64,000 bases of DNA from Bacterioplanes sp965233665 (GCA_965233665.1 CBDDTG010000018.1:39943-103942); one strand, 5' to 3'. Shown: positions 1 through 8,291, counted from the first letter of the stretch. Numbers and translations are program-made. The notes: generated from the letters alone by a model not told the origin.

Positions 1-237
1 GAAGACTACATGGGTGATGTAGTAGGTGATCTTAACCGTCGTCGTGGTTTGATTGCAGGAATGGATGACTCGCCATCCGGTAAGGTGGTGAGGGCGTCGG
101 TACCATTAGCAGAGATGTTCGGTTATGCCACCGATCTGCGCTCTGCTTCACAGGGCCGTGCGACCTATTCCATGGAATTTGAAAAGTATGCGGAAGCACC
201 TTCAAGCGTTGCCGAAGCAGTAATTAATAGATCTTAA
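1..237 (+). CDS. fusA: elongation factor G, C-terminal fragment
   Basis: This is the 3' end of the gene for the GTPase that drives ribosome translocation; the window begins inside it and the reading frame is open from base 1. The 78 visible residues belong to the last (EF2-type) domain: the stretch PLAEMFGYATDLRSASQGR followed by YSMEFEKYAEAP is diagnostic of EF-G. The stop codon lies 28 bases before tuf, so the two genes belong to a str-type operon (rpsL-rpsG-fusA-tuf) whose upstream part is outside the window. Confidence 0.97.
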   Translation, partial: EDYMGDVVGDLNRRRGLIAGMDDSPSGKVVRASVPLAEMFGYATDLRSASQGRATYSMEFEKYAEAPSSVAEAVINRS

Positions 238-265
238 TTTCTTAAAACTATCTAAGAGGTGTTTT

Positions 266-1489
266 ATGGCTAAGGAAACGTTTGAGCGTTCCAAACCACA
301 CGTAAACGTAGGCACCATCGGTCACGTTGACCATGGTAAAACTACCCTGACTGCTGCTCTGACTCGCGTATGTTCAGAAGTATTTGGCGGTGCAGCCGTT
401 GCGTTCGACGGTATCGACAACGCGCCTGAAGAAAAAGATCGTGGTATCACCATTTCAACGTCTCACGTTGAATACGAGTCAAACGATCGTCACTACGCGC
501 ACGTTGACTGCCCAGGGCACGCCGACTACGTGAAAAACATGATCACTGGTGCGGCGCAGATGGACGGCGCTATCCTGGTATGTGGTTCTACTGACGGCCC
601 AATGCCTCAGACTCGTGAGCACATCCTGCTGTCTCGTCAGGTTGGTGTACCTTACATCGTTGTATTCCTGAACAAAGCAGACTTGCTGGCTGAAGACTGT
701 GGCGGTGCAGACTCTGAAGAATACGCAGAGATGCTGGAACTGGTTGAAATGGAACTGCGTGACCTGCTGTCTGAATACGACTTCCCAGGTGACGACACGC
801 CAATCATCCCAGGTTCTGCCCTGATGGCTCTGAACGGTGAAGACACTAACGAAATGGGTACTACCGCTGTTAAGAAGCTGGTAGAAGCGCTGGATTCTTA
901 CATTCCTGAGCCAGAGCGTGCGATCGACGGTGACTTCATTATGCCGATCGAAGACGTATTCTCGATTCAAGGCCGTGGTACTGTTGTTACCGGTCGTGTT
1001 GAGCGCGGTATCGTTAAGACTGGCGAAGAAATCGAAATCATCGGCATCAAAGAAACCACCAAGACTACTTGTACTGGTGTTGAGATGTTCCGCAAGATTC
1101 TGGACGAAGGCCGTGCAGGTGAGAACGTTGGTGTTCTGCTGCGTGGTACTAAGCGTGACGAAGTTGAGCGTGGTCAGGTTCTGGCGAAGCCAGGTTCTAT
1201 CACTCCTCACACTAAGTTCGAATCTGAAGTATACGTGCTGGGCAAAGACGAAGGTGGCCGTCATACGCCATTCTTCAAAGGCTACCGTCCACAGTTCTAC
1301 TTCCGTACCACTGACGTAACTGGCGCTGTTGAGCTGCCAGAAGGCGTTGAAATGGTAATGCCAGGTGACAACGTAGCTCTGAAAGTTGAGCTGATTGCAC
1401 CTATCGCGATGGACGAAGGTCTGCGCTTCGCGATCCGTGAAGGTGGCCGTACCGTTGGTGCTGGTGTTGTTGCTAAGATCATCGAGTGA
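266..1489 (+). CDS. tuf: elongation factor Tu
   Basis: EF-Tu is the GTPase that delivers aminoacyl-tRNA to the ribosome. The 407-residue product has the P-loop GHVDHGKT near residue 19, the switch II motif DCPGHADYVKNM, the base-recognition motif NKAD and the two C-terminal beta-barrel domains. NKADL replaces the enterobacterial NKCDM, a common variant. The length is about 13 residues more than E. coli EF-Tu, as in many marine gammaproteobacteria. The start follows an AAGAGGTG ribosome-binding site. Codon use is strongly biased, as expected for a very highly expressed gene. A terminator follows, separating it from the S10 cluster. Confidence 0.98.
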   Translation: MAKETFERSKPHVNVGTIGHVDHGKTTLTAALTRVCSEVFGGAAVAFDGIDNAPEEKDRGITISTSHVEYESNDRHYAHVDCPGHADYVKNMITGAAQMDGAILVCGSTDGPMPQTREHILLSRQVGVPYIVVFLNKADLLAEDCGGADSEEYAEMLELVEMELRDLLSEYDFPGDDTPIIPGSALMALNGEDTNEMGTTAVKKLVEALDSYIPEPERAIDGDFIMPIEDVFSIQGRGTVVTGRVERGIVKTGEEIEIIGIKETTKTTCTGVEMFRKILDEGRAGENVGVLLRGTKRDEVERGQVLAKPGSITPHTKFESEVYVLGKDEGGRHTPFFKGYRPQFYFRTTDVTGAVELPEGVEMVMPGDNVALKVELIAPIAMDEGLRFAIREGGRTVGAGVVAKIIE

Positions 1490-1510
1490 TCTTTAACAGC
1501 GCAAGCATAA

Positions 1511-1566
1511 GAAAGAGATAGCTCTTTCTGACAGGAAAGCCTCGCCAGAAATGGTGGGGCTTTTTT
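1511..1566 (+). terminator. tandem hairpins ending in an intrinsic terminator after tuf
   Basis: A first hairpin pairs GAAAGAG (1511-1517) with CTCTTTC (1522-1528). A second, GC-rich stem (1537-1546 with 1553-1562, including G-U pairs in RNA) runs into six T residues (1561-1566). The second is a classical Rho-independent terminator closing the str operon; the first may be a processing or 3'-stabilising stem. Confidence 0.85.
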
Positions 1567-1584
1567 GTTGTTTCAAGACTAAGG

Positions 1585-1613
1585 TTGACACTTTTTGTAC
1601 AGCCGCATACAAT
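1585..1613 (+). promoter_or_regulatory. S10 operon promoter (sigma-70 type)
   Basis: A perfect -35 hexamer TTGACA (1585-1590) is separated by exactly 17 bases from TACAAT (1608-1613), a one-mismatch -10. It lies after the tuf terminator and before rpsJ, so it should drive the large ribosomal protein cluster. Transcription would begin near 1620, leaving a leader of only about 50 nt before rpsJ. Confidence 0.85.
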
Positions 1614-1671
1614 TCGCGTCCCTTTTACTAGGGGAAACGCGAGCTCTAACTTTTACTTTTGGGGTTTGGTA

Positions 1672-1983
1672 ATGCAAAACCAACGAATCCGTATCCGTTT
1701 GAAGGCATTCGACCATCGCCTGATCGATTCTTCGACTCAGGAAATTGTCGACACTGCCAAACGTACGGGCGCTCAGGTACGTGGTCCTATTCCACTGCCG
1801 ACTCGTAAAGAGCGTTATACCGTTCTGGTCTCTCCGCACGTCAACAAAGACGCGCGCGATCAGTACGAAATCCGTACACACAAGCGCATGCTCGACATTG
1901 TTGAGCCAACTGAAAAAACAGTTGATGCGCTGATGAAGCTGGATCTGGCTGCCGGTGTGGAAGTTCAGATCAGTCTGGGTTAA
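1672..1983 (+). CDS. rpsJ: 30S ribosomal protein S10
   Basis: S10 of the small-subunit head, also known as NusE in antitermination. The start MQNQRIRIRLKAFDHRLID gives 103 residues, the exact family length; an upstream in-frame ATG at 1585 falls inside the promoter and is rejected. The conserved PLPTRKERYTVLVSPHVNKDARDQYEIRTHKR block is present. It is the first gene of the S10 operon and is separated from rplC by an unusually structured 97-nt spacer. Confidence 0.97.
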   Translation: MQNQRIRIRLKAFDHRLIDSSTQEIVDTAKRTGAQVRGPIPLPTRKERYTVLVSPHVNKDARDQYEIRTHKRMLDIVEPTEKTVDALMKLDLAAGVEVQISLG

Positions 1984-2001
1984 TCCGTAAGGAATTTCCC
2001 C

Positions 2002-2039
2002 TACACAGTGCTCTGTGTAACGCCCGTTGAACTGGGCGG
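2002..2039 (+). promoter_or_regulatory. paired hairpins in the rpsJ-rplC spacer
   Basis: TACACAG (2002-2008) pairs perfectly with CTGTGTA (2013-2019) around a four-base loop, and CGCCC (2021-2025) pairs with GGGCG (2034-2038) directly after. There is no T-tract, so termination is unlikely. Position inside a ribosomal protein operon suggests a protein-binding or processing element; this is inference. Confidence 0.5.
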
Positions 2040-2080
2040 CCATAGTGGGTTAAAGCCCCGTACACGAGAGGAAATACAAA

Positions 2081-2713
2081 ATGGCAATTGGTATTGTCGG
2101 TAAAAAAGCGGGCATGACTCGTGTATTTACCGAAGAAGGTCAATCTGTCGCAGTAACTGTACTGGAAGTGGCACCTAACCGTGTTACTCAGGTTAAGACC
2201 GCCGACACTGACGGCTACAGTGCTCTTCAGGTTACTTATGGTGAGAAGAAAGCTTCTCGCGTCTCTAAGCCCGAAGCGGGTCACTTTGCGAAAGCCAGCG
2301 TTGAAGCTGGTCGCGGCTTGATCGAGTTTCGTACCGACGAAGCCCTGAATGTGGGTGACGAACTGACTGTAACCCAATTTGAAGCGGGTCAGTCTGTTGA
2401 CGTTACTGGCATGACTAAGGGTAAAGGCTTCCAAGGCGGCGTTAAGCGTTGGAACTTCAGCACTCAAGATGCAACCCACGGCAACTCTTTGTCGCACCGT
2501 GCGCCTGGCTCTATTGGCCAGTGTCAGACCCCAGGTCGCGTATGGAAAGGCAAAAAGATGGCGGGTCACATGGGCGCAGAACAGCAGACTACGCAAAGTC
2601 TGGAAATCGTTCGCGTTGATGCAGAAAACAACTTGCTGCTGATTAAAGGTGCTGTTCCAGGTTCGACTGGTTCCGACGTCATTGTTAAACCAGCTGTTAA
2701 GGCTAAGGGGTAA
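2081..2713 (+). CDS. rplC: 50S ribosomal protein L3
   Basis: L3 is one of the earliest proteins to bind 23S rRNA and lies near the peptidyl-transferase centre. The 210-residue protein starts MAIGIVGKKAGMTRVF and has the conserved extension GKGFQGGVKRWNF and the HGNSLSHRAPGSIGQCQTPGRVWKGKKMAGHMG loop, which contains the glutamine methylated by PrmB in relatives. A GAGAGGAAA ribosome-binding site precedes the start. Only three bases separate its stop from rplD. Confidence 0.98.
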   Translation: MAIGIVGKKAGMTRVFTEEGQSVAVTVLEVAPNRVTQVKTADTDGYSALQVTYGEKKASRVSKPEAGHFAKASVEAGRGLIEFRTDEALNVGDELTVTQFEAGQSVDVTGMTKGKGFQGGVKRWNFSTQDATHGNSLSHRAPGSIGQCQTPGRVWKGKKMAGHMGAEQQTTQSLEIVRVDAENNLLLIKGAVPGSTGSDVIVKPAVKAKG

Positions 2714-2716
2714 GCA

Positions 2717-3319
2717 ATGGAACTGAAAACTAACGCTGGTACAGCTGTTGCTGTGTCCGACGCCGCTTTCGGTCGTGAATTTAATGAAGCTCTGGTGCAC
2801 CAGGTTGTTACTGCTTATTTGGCAGGTGCACGTCAGGGTACTAAAGCACAGAAAACTCGTTCTGAAGTTAGCGGTGGTGGTATCAAGCCATGGCGTCAGA
2901 AGGGTACCGGTCGTGCTCGTTCAGGTACTTCTAGCTCGCCAATCTGGCGCAGCGGTGGTGTGACCTTTGCTGCCAAACCTCGCAAGTTTGACCAGAAAGT
3001 AAACAAAAAGATGTATCGCGCTGCTATGCAGTCGATTCTGTCTGAGCTCGTTCGCCAAGAGCGTCTGGTGGTTGCGGATTCTTTCGCAGTAGAAAGCCAT
3101 AAGACGAAAGAGTTCGTTGCCAAGCTGAAAGAACTGAAACTGGATAACGTATTGATCGTTGCCGGTGAAGTCGACGAAAAACTGTATCTGGCTGCTCGTA
3201 ACGTTCCACACGTGGGTGTTACTGAAGCGTCTGCCATTGATCCGGTTAGCCTGATCGCCTTTGACAAAGTTCTGGTGACTGTAGACGCTCTGAAGAAGCT
3301 TGAGGAGACCTACGCATGA
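2717..3319 (+). CDS. rplD: 50S ribosomal protein L4
   Basis: L4 binds 23S rRNA domain I and lines the exit tunnel; in E. coli it also represses the S10 operon through the leader. The 200-residue protein contains the tunnel loop KPWRQKGTGRARSG and the following SPIWRSGG. Its last codons overlap the rplW start (ATGA at 3316), indicating translational coupling. Whether it regulates here is uncertain, because the leader before rpsJ is too short for the E. coli-type element. Confidence 0.97.
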   Translation: MELKTNAGTAVAVSDAAFGREFNEALVHQVVTAYLAGARQGTKAQKTRSEVSGGGIKPWRQKGTGRARSGTSSSPIWRSGGVTFAAKPRKFDQKVNKKMYRAAMQSILSELVRQERLVVADSFAVESHKTKEFVAKLKELKLDNVLIVAGEVDEKLYLAARNVPHVGVTEASAIDPVSLIAFDKVLVTVDALKKLEETYA

Positions 3320-3612
3320 ACCGTGAACGTATTTATCAGGTATTAGTTGCTCCTCACGTTTCTGAGAAAGCAACCGTGGTGGCTGAGAAAAACTCTCAGT
3401 ACGTATTCCGTGTCGCACCCGATGCAACTAAGCCAGAAATCAAGAAGGCAGTTGAAGCGCTGTTCGAAGTCAAAGTTGACTCCGTACAGACCGTCAACAT
3501 CAAAGGTAAAACCAAGCGTACTGCTCGCGGTATGGGCAAGCGCAACGACACGCGTAAAGCGTACGTTCGCCTGGCTGCGGGTCAAGACATCGACTTTGCA
3601 GACGCGGAATAA
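3316..3612 (+). CDS. rplW: 50S ribosomal protein L23
   Basis: L23 sits at the tunnel exit and is the docking site for trigger factor and SRP. The 98-residue product starts MNRERIYQVLVAPHVSEKA and has the extended loop VNIKGKTKRTARGMGKRND typical of the family. It overlaps the end of rplD by four bases and is followed by rplB after 13 bases. Confidence 0.97.
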   Translation: MNRERIYQVLVAPHVSEKATVVAEKNSQYVFRVAPDATKPEIKKAVEALFEVKVDSVQTVNIKGKTKRTARGMGKRNDTRKAYVRLAAGQDIDFADAE

Positions 3613-3625
3613 GGGAGCTTAAGTC

Positions 3626-4453
3626 ATGGCATTGGTGAAAACTAAACCGACTTCTGCTGGCCGTCGCCATCTGGTTAAAGTCGTTAACGGTGACCTTCAT
3701 AAAGGTAAACCGCACGCCGGTCTGGTAGAAAAGAAATCCAAGACGGGTGGCCGTAACAACAACGGTCGTATTACTACTCGTCATATCGGTGGTGGTCACA
3801 AGCATCATTACCGTGTGATCGATTTCAAACGTAACAAAGACGGCATTAATGCTGTTGTTGAGCGTCTGGAATACGATCCAAACCGCAGTGCGAACATTGC
3901 TCTGTTGAAGTACCTGGACGGTGAGCGTCGCTACATTCTCGCTCCTAAAGGTCTGAAAGCAGGTGACCAGGTTCTGTCTGGTGAAGAGGCCCCAATCAAG
4001 GTGGGCAGTGCAATGCCTCTGCGTAACATTCCAGTAGGTAGCGTTGTGCACAACGTTGAACTGAAGCCAGGTAAGGGCGGCCAGATCGCTCGTTCAGCTG
4101 GTGCTTCTGTTCAGTTGGTAGCACGTGACGGCGCGTACTGCACATTGCGTCTGCGCTCTGGCGAGATGCGTAAAGTGCTGAGCGAATGCCGCGCGACTCT
4201 GGGTGAAGTGGGTAACTCTGAGCACTCCCTGCGCGAGCTGGGTAAAGCTGGTGCATCACGCTGGCGCGGCATTCGTCCGACCGTTCGTGGTGTTGTTATG
4301 AACCCTGTTGACCACCCACACGGTGGTGGTGAGGGTCGTACTTCCGGTGGTCGTCATCCGGTTACCCCATGGGGTGTGCCGACTAAGGGTTACAAGACTC
4401 GTAAGAATAAGCGTACCGATAAGTTGATCGTACGTCGTCGTTCTGCGAAGTAA
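3626..4453 (+). CDS. rplB: 50S ribosomal protein L2
   Basis: L2 is required for subunit association and peptidyl transfer. The 275-residue product carries the conserved C-terminal segment GVVMNPVDHPHGGGEGR with the functionally important histidine, and the basic tail TRKNKRTDKLIVRRR. The start follows a GGGAGCTTAAGTC ribosome-binding region. Length and order match the family and the S10 operon. Confidence 0.98.
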   Translation: MALVKTKPTSAGRRHLVKVVNGDLHKGKPHAGLVEKKSKTGGRNNNGRITTRHIGGGHKHHYRVIDFKRNKDGINAVVERLEYDPNRSANIALLKYLDGERRYILAPKGLKAGDQVLSGEEAPIKVGSAMPLRNIPVGSVVHNVELKPGKGGQIARSAGASVQLVARDGAYCTLRLRSGEMRKVLSECRATLGEVGNSEHSLRELGKAGASRWRGIRPTVRGVVMNPVDHPHGGGEGRTSGGRHPVTPWGVPTKGYKTRKNKRTDKLIVRRRSAK

Positions 4454-4470
4454 TTAGAGAGGATTGAACT

Positions 4471-4746
4471 GTGCCACGTTCATTGAAAAAAGGTCCATTC
4501 ATAGACCATCACTTGATGAAGAAGGTAGAGGCCGCTCTTGAGAAGAACGACAAGCGTCCGATCAAGACTTGGTCTCGCCGCTCCACAATCTTTCCAGATT
4601 TCGTGGGGCTGACGATTGCTGTACACAACGGTCGTCAACACGTGCCTGTTTTCGTAACTGAAGACATGGTTGGTCATAAACTCGGCGAATTCGCATTGAC
4701 TCGTACTTATAAGGGTCATGTTGCGGATAAGAAAGCCAAACGCTAA
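4471..4746 (+). CDS. rpsS: 30S ribosomal protein S19
   Basis: S19 binds the 30S head with S13. The 91-residue protein begins with a GTG start (PRSLKKGPFIDHHL after the initiator) preceded by GAGAGGA, and has the conserved KTWSRRSTIFPDFVG and GHKLGEFALTRTYKGH blocks. GTG initiation of S19 is seen in some relatives. Confidence 0.97.
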   Translation: MPRSLKKGPFIDHHLMKKVEAALEKNDKRPIKTWSRRSTIFPDFVGLTIAVHNGRQHVPVFVTEDMVGHKLGEFALTRTYKGHVADKKAKR

Positions 4747-4759
4747 TAAGGGGTGAAGT

Positions 4760-5095
4760 ATGTCTGAAGTAGCCGCCGTATTACGTGGTGCTCGCTTGTC
4801 TGCACAGAAAGCTCGCCTGGTTGCAGATCAAATCCGCGGTAAAAATGTTGCGGAAGCACTCGATATTCTGACGTTCAGCGGCAAGAAAGGCGCTGACATC
4901 ATCAAGAAAGTGCTGGAATCTGCCATCGCCAACGCTGAGCACAATAACGGTGCTGATGTCGACGAACTGAATGTTTCTACTGTGTTCGTTGATGAAGGTA
5001 TGACCATGAAGCGCATTCGCCCTCGTGCGAAAGGTCGCGCTGATCGTATCTTCAAGCGTACTTGTCACATCACTGTGAAAGTTTCAGAAAAATAG
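4760..5095 (+). CDS. rplV: 50S ribosomal protein L22
   Basis: L22 extends a long beta-hairpin into the exit tunnel; mutations there give macrolide resistance in other bacteria. The 111-residue product has the RLSAQKARLVADQIRGK N-terminal block and the hairpin VDEGMTMKRIRPRAKGRADRIFKRTCHIT. An AAGGGG site precedes the start. Confidence 0.97.
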   Translation: MSEVAAVLRGARLSAQKARLVADQIRGKNVAEALDILTFSGKKGADIIKKVLESAIANAEHNNGADVDELNVSTVFVDEGMTMKRIRPRAKGRADRIFKRTCHITVKVSEK

Positions 5096-5106
5096 GAGTT
5101 GGTCAG

Positions 5107-5796
5107 ATGGGTCAGAAAGTTCATCCAACCGGTATCCGTTTAGGTATCACCAAAGACCATAACTCGGTCTGGTATGCCGGTAAGGATAAGTACGCCGACA
5201 ACCTGCTGACTGACATCGAGGTGCGTTCTTTAATCGAGAAGCGCCTGGAAAAAGCGTCTGTTAGCAAGGTCGTTATTGAGCGTCCAGCACAAAACGCCAA
5301 AGTGACTATTCACACTGCCCGTCCAGGCATTGTGATTGGTAAAAAAGGCGAGGATGTTGAGAAGCTGCGTAAAGACGTCAGCGACATGATGGGTATTCCG
5401 GTACACATCAACATTGAAGAAGTTCGTAAGCCGGATTTAGATGCCAAATTGGTAGCGCAAAGCGTTGCTAACCAATTGGAACGCCGTGTGATGTTCCGTC
5501 GTGCTATGAAGCGCGCCGTACAGAACGCCATGCGCGGTGGTGCCGAAGGTATCAAAATTCAAGTAGGTGGCCGTCTGGGTGGTGCTGAAATTGCTCGTAC
5601 TGAATGGTATCGCGAAGGTCGTGTACCTCTGCACACATTGCGTGCAGACATCGACTACGCAACCTACGAAGCACACACTACCTATGGTGTGATTGGTGTG
5701 AAGGTCTGGATCTTCAAGGGCGAAATCCTGGGTGGTATTCAGGAAGTTCGTGACCGCGCCAAGAGCCAGGGCAAGAAAAAATCCGGTCGTTCGTAA
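5107..5796 (+). CDS. rpsC: 30S ribosomal protein S3
   Basis: S3 forms part of the mRNA entry helicase with S4 and S5. The start chosen is MGQKVHPTGIRLGITKDHNSVW at 5107, giving 229 residues; an upstream in-frame ATG at 5062 lies inside rplV and is not used. The KH-domain motif GIVIGKKGEDVEKLR is intact. It lies 11 bases after rplV with a TAGGAG ribosome-binding site overlapping the rplV stop. Confidence 0.97.
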   Translation: MGQKVHPTGIRLGITKDHNSVWYAGKDKYADNLLTDIEVRSLIEKRLEKASVSKVVIERPAQNAKVTIHTARPGIVIGKKGEDVEKLRKDVSDMMGIPVHINIEEVRKPDLDAKLVAQSVANQLERRVMFRRAMKRAVQNAMRGGAEGIKIQVGGRLGGAEIARTEWYREGRVPLHTLRADIDYATYEAHTTYGVIGVKVWIFKGEILGGIQEVRDRAKSQGKKKSGRS

Positions 5797-5808
5797 GGGG
5801 AATTTGTA

Positions 5809-6222
5809 ATGTTGTTACCAAAGCGTACGAAATTCCGTAAGGTACAGACCGGTCGTAACCGTGGTCTGGCGATCCGTGGCTCTAAAGTGAGCTTCGGTGA
5901 ATACGGCCTGAAGGCAACTGGCCGTGGTCGTATGACTTCTCGTCAGATCGAGGCTGCTCGTCGTGCCATGACCCGTAAAATTAAGCGGGGCGGTAAAATT
6001 TGGATCCGTGTTTTCCCGGACAAGCCTATTACAGAAAAACCTCTTGAGGTTCGTATGGGTAAAGGTAAGGGTAACGTGGAATATTGGGTAGCTCAGATTC
6101 AGCCAGGCCGTGTGCTGTATGAGATGGAAGGTGTGTCAGAAGAACTGGCGCGTGAAGCCTTCGCTCTGGCTGCTGCGAAACTGCCTTTCAAAACTGAGTT
6201 TGTTAAACGGACGGTGCTGTGA
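5809..6222 (+). CDS. rplP: 50S ribosomal protein L16
   Basis: L16 lies close to the A and P sites and the peptidyl-transferase centre. The 137-residue protein starts MLLPKRTKFRKVQTGRNRG and contains WIRVFPDKPITEKPLEVRMGKGKGNVEYWVA, the conserved core with the arginine hydroxylated by RoxA/YcfD in E. coli. Its TGA overlaps the rpmC ATG by one base, so the two are translationally coupled. Confidence 0.97.
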   Translation: MLLPKRTKFRKVQTGRNRGLAIRGSKVSFGEYGLKATGRGRMTSRQIEAARRAMTRKIKRGGKIWIRVFPDKPITEKPLEVRMGKGKGNVEYWVAQIQPGRVLYEMEGVSEELAREAFALAAAKLPFKTEFVKRTVL

Positions 6223-6413
6223 TGAAAGCAAGTGAGCTGAAAGAAAAATCAGTAGCTGAGCTGCAATCTCAGCTGGAAGAACTGCGCGGCGAACAGTTCA
6301 AACTGCGTATGCAGAAAGCGACTGGTCAACTGGGTCAGACTCATCTGATCACAGAAGCTCGTCGTGACATCGCTCGCGTTAAGACCGTCCTGGCACAAAA
6401 GGCAGGTGAATGA
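6222..6413 (+). CDS. rpmC: 50S ribosomal protein L29
   Basis: L29 is a small alpha-hairpin protein at the tunnel exit beside L23. The start at ATG 6222 (MKASELKEKSVAELQSQLEELRGEQF) gives 63 residues, matching the family; a GTG immediately upstream at 6219 is in frame but lies within rplP. Its stop overlaps an in-frame ATG of rpsQ. Confidence 0.95.
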   Translation: MKASELKEKSVAELQSQLEELRGEQFKLRMQKATGQLGQTHLITEARRDIARVKTVLAQKAGE

Positions 6414-6415
6414 GC

Positions 6416-6682
6416 ATGACTGAGAATACCAAAACAGTCCGTACCCTCAGCGGTCGTGTTGTCAGCAACAAGATGGACAAGTCCGTCACTGTACTGGTAG
6501 AGCGTTTTGTTAAGCATCCGATCTATAAAAAGTTCGTGAAGCGTTCTACCAAAGTAATGGCGCACGACGCTAATAACGAATGCCAAATTGGCGATATCGT
6601 TACAGTAAAAGAGTCGCGTCCTTTGTCTAAAAACAAGACATGGGCGCTGGTAAGTATCGACGAGCGCGCCGCCAAGGTCTAA
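6416..6682 (+). CDS. rpsQ: 30S ribosomal protein S17
   Basis: S17 is a primary 16S rRNA-binding protein needed for early assembly. Two starts are possible, ATG 6410 and ATG 6416. The second is chosen because the AGGTGA ribosome-binding site (6404-6409) is six bases before it but abuts the first. The 88-residue product has the RTLSGRVVSNKMDKSVTVLVERFVKHPIYKKF core and ends in the usual basic and acidic mix. Confidence 0.95.
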   Translation: MTENTKTVRTLSGRVVSNKMDKSVTVLVERFVKHPIYKKFVKRSTKVMAHDANNECQIGDIVTVKESRPLSKNKTWALVSIDERAAKV

Positions 6683-6714
6683 GACCGGGCGCAGTTAGTT
6701 AGGAGCGAGATAGC

Positions 6715-7083
6715 ATGATTCAAACTCAAACCATGCTTGACGTTGCCGACAACAGCGGCGCGAAGCGCGTTCAGTGCATCAAAGTACTGGGCGGCTCACA
6801 TCGTCGCTATGCCGGCATCGGCGATTTAATCAAAGTGTCCGTTAAGGAAGCAATTCCTCGCGGTAAAGTTAAGAAAGGTCAGGTGATGACCGCAGTAGTT
6901 GTGCGTACCAAGAAAGGTGTACGCCGTCCAGACGGATCTATCATCCGTTTCGACGTCAACTCTGCCGTACTGTTGAACGCATCTAATGCGCCCATCGGTA
7001 CTCGTATCTTTGGCCCTGTAACCCGTGAACTGCGCTCTGAGCAATTCATGAAGATCATTTCCCTGGCACCAGAAGTGCTTTAA
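6715..7083 (+). CDS. rplN: 50S ribosomal protein L14
   Basis: L14 contacts the 30S subunit in bridge B8 and is the binding site of the silencing factor RsfS. The 122-residue protein begins MIQTQTMLDVADNSGAKRV and ends with FGPVTRELRSEQFMKIISLAPEVL, both family hallmarks. It starts the spc-type section; I see no obvious promoter in the 32-base gap, so it is probably cotranscribed with the S10 genes. Confidence 0.97.
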   Translation: MIQTQTMLDVADNSGAKRVQCIKVLGGSHRRYAGIGDLIKVSVKEAIPRGKVKKGQVMTAVVVRTKKGVRRPDGSIIRFDVNSAVLLNASNAPIGTRIFGPVTRELRSEQFMKIISLAPEVL

Positions 7084-7101
7084 GGGAGAAGGGGACACGG
7101 T

Positions 7102-7416
7102 ATGTTAAAGATTCGCAAAAATGACGAAGTAGTTGTTATTGCTGGTAAAGACAAAGGCAAACGCGGTACTGTTCGCACCGTCGGTAACGATGGTCGCCTG
7201 GTTGTTTCCGGTATTAACATGGTGAAAAAACACCAGAAGCCAAACCCGTACCTTCAGCAGCCGGGCGGCATCGTTGAGAAAGAAGCTGGTATCCATGCTT
7301 CCAACGTGGCCATCTGGAATCCTAAGACTGAAAAAGCTGACCGCGTTGGCTTTAAAGTCGAAGGTGACACCAAGGTACGTATCTTCAAATCCACTGGCGA
7401 TCAAATCGACGCCTGA
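7102..7416 (+). CDS. rplX: 50S ribosomal protein L24
   Basis: L24 initiates 50S assembly. The 104-residue protein contains the KOW motif near residues 7-30 (DEVVVIAGKDKGKRGTV) and the conserved GGIVEKEAGIHASNVAIWNP segment. It lies 18 bases after rplN and 17 before rplE. Confidence 0.97.
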   Translation: MLKIRKNDEVVVIAGKDKGKRGTVRTVGNDGRLVVSGINMVKKHQKPNPYLQQPGGIVEKEAGIHASNVAIWNPKTEKADRVGFKVEGDTKVRIFKSTGDQIDA

Positions 7417-7433
7417 TAGGACTGGGTACTGCT

Positions 7434-7973
7434 ATGTCACGTTTAGAAAAACTGTACAAAGAAGAAGTAGTAGCCAAGCTGAAAGAAGAGTTTGGTTACG
7501 AAAACATCATGCAGGTGCCAAAAATCACCAAAGTGACCCTGAACATGGGTGTTGGTGAAGCACTGGGTGATAAGAAATTGCTGGATAGCGCGGTGGCGGA
7601 TATGGAAGCCATCGCAGGTCAGAAAGTCGTCGTTACTAAAGCACGCAAATCTGTTGCAGGCTTCAAAGTACGTGAAGGCTGGCCGATCGGCTGTAAAGTA
7701 ACCCTGCGTCGCGATCGCATGTGGGAATTCATCGACCGTCTGGTTGATATTTCTCTGCCACGCGTACGTGACTTCCGTGGTATTAACCCGAAGTCATTCG
7801 ACGGCCGCGGTAACTACAGCATGGGTGTGAAGGAACAGATCATCTTCCCGGAAATTGAATACGATAAAGTAGACAAGGTTCGCGGTATGGATATCACCAT
7901 CACCACCACGGCAGAAACTAACGAAGAAGGCCGCGCTCTGCTGAAAGCGCTGCAGTTCCCGTTCCGTAACTAA
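7434..7973 (+). CDS. rplE: 50S ribosomal protein L5
   Basis: L5 binds 5S rRNA and contacts S13 in a bridge to the 30S head. The 179-residue product has MQVPKITKVTLNMGVGEA, KARKSVAGFKVREGWPIGCKVTLR and the C-terminal DITITTTAETNEEGRALL, all typical. In E. coli the start of this gene is the S8 translational control site; this was not verified here. Confidence 0.97.
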   Translation: MSRLEKLYKEEVVAKLKEEFGYENIMQVPKITKVTLNMGVGEALGDKKLLDSAVADMEAIAGQKVVVTKARKSVAGFKVREGWPIGCKVTLRRDRMWEFIDRLVDISLPRVRDFRGINPKSFDGRGNYSMGVKEQIIFPEIEYDKVDKVRGMDITITTTAETNEEGRALLKALQFPFRN

Positions 7974-7985
7974 GGAGACTGAGTC

Positions 7986-8291
7986 ATGGCAAAAATCGGC
8001 ATGAAGCAGCGTGAACTGAAGCGTGAGAAGCTGGTCGCTAAGTTCGGCGCTAAGCGTGAAGAACTAAAAGCCATCATCAAAAATCCAAACTCTTCTGACG
8101 AAGAGCGTTGGAATGCACAAATGGCCCTGCAAAAACTGCCTCGCGATTCTTCTGCGAGCCGTTTGCAGCGTCGTTGTCAGATGACTGGTCGCCCACACGG
8201 TGTTTACCGTAAGTTCAAGCTGTCACGTATTAAACTGCGTGAAGAAGGCATGAAGGGCAACGTGCCAGGTCTGAAAAAAGCTAGTTGGTAA
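7986..8291 (+). CDS. rpsN: 30S ribosomal protein S14, zinc-free long form
   Basis: S14 is a late-assembly protein of the 30S head. The 101-residue product lacks the CxxC...CxxC zinc ribbon of the short form, so it is the zinc-independent (C-minus) type. The ending SRIKLREEGMKGNVPGLKKASW is diagnostic. A 74-base spacer with a long hairpin separates it from rpsH. Confidence 0.97.
   Translation: MAKIGMKQRELKREKLVAKFGAKREELKAIIKNPNSSDEERWNAQMALQKLPRDSSASRLQRRCQMTGRPHGVYRKFKLSRIKLREEGMKGNVPGLKKASW

Noticed and set aside
479..1264. Long antisense reading frames inside tuf, the ribosomal genes and others
   Set aside because: Highly biased codon use keeps opposite frames open; none has a ribosome-binding site, sensible composition or a family match.
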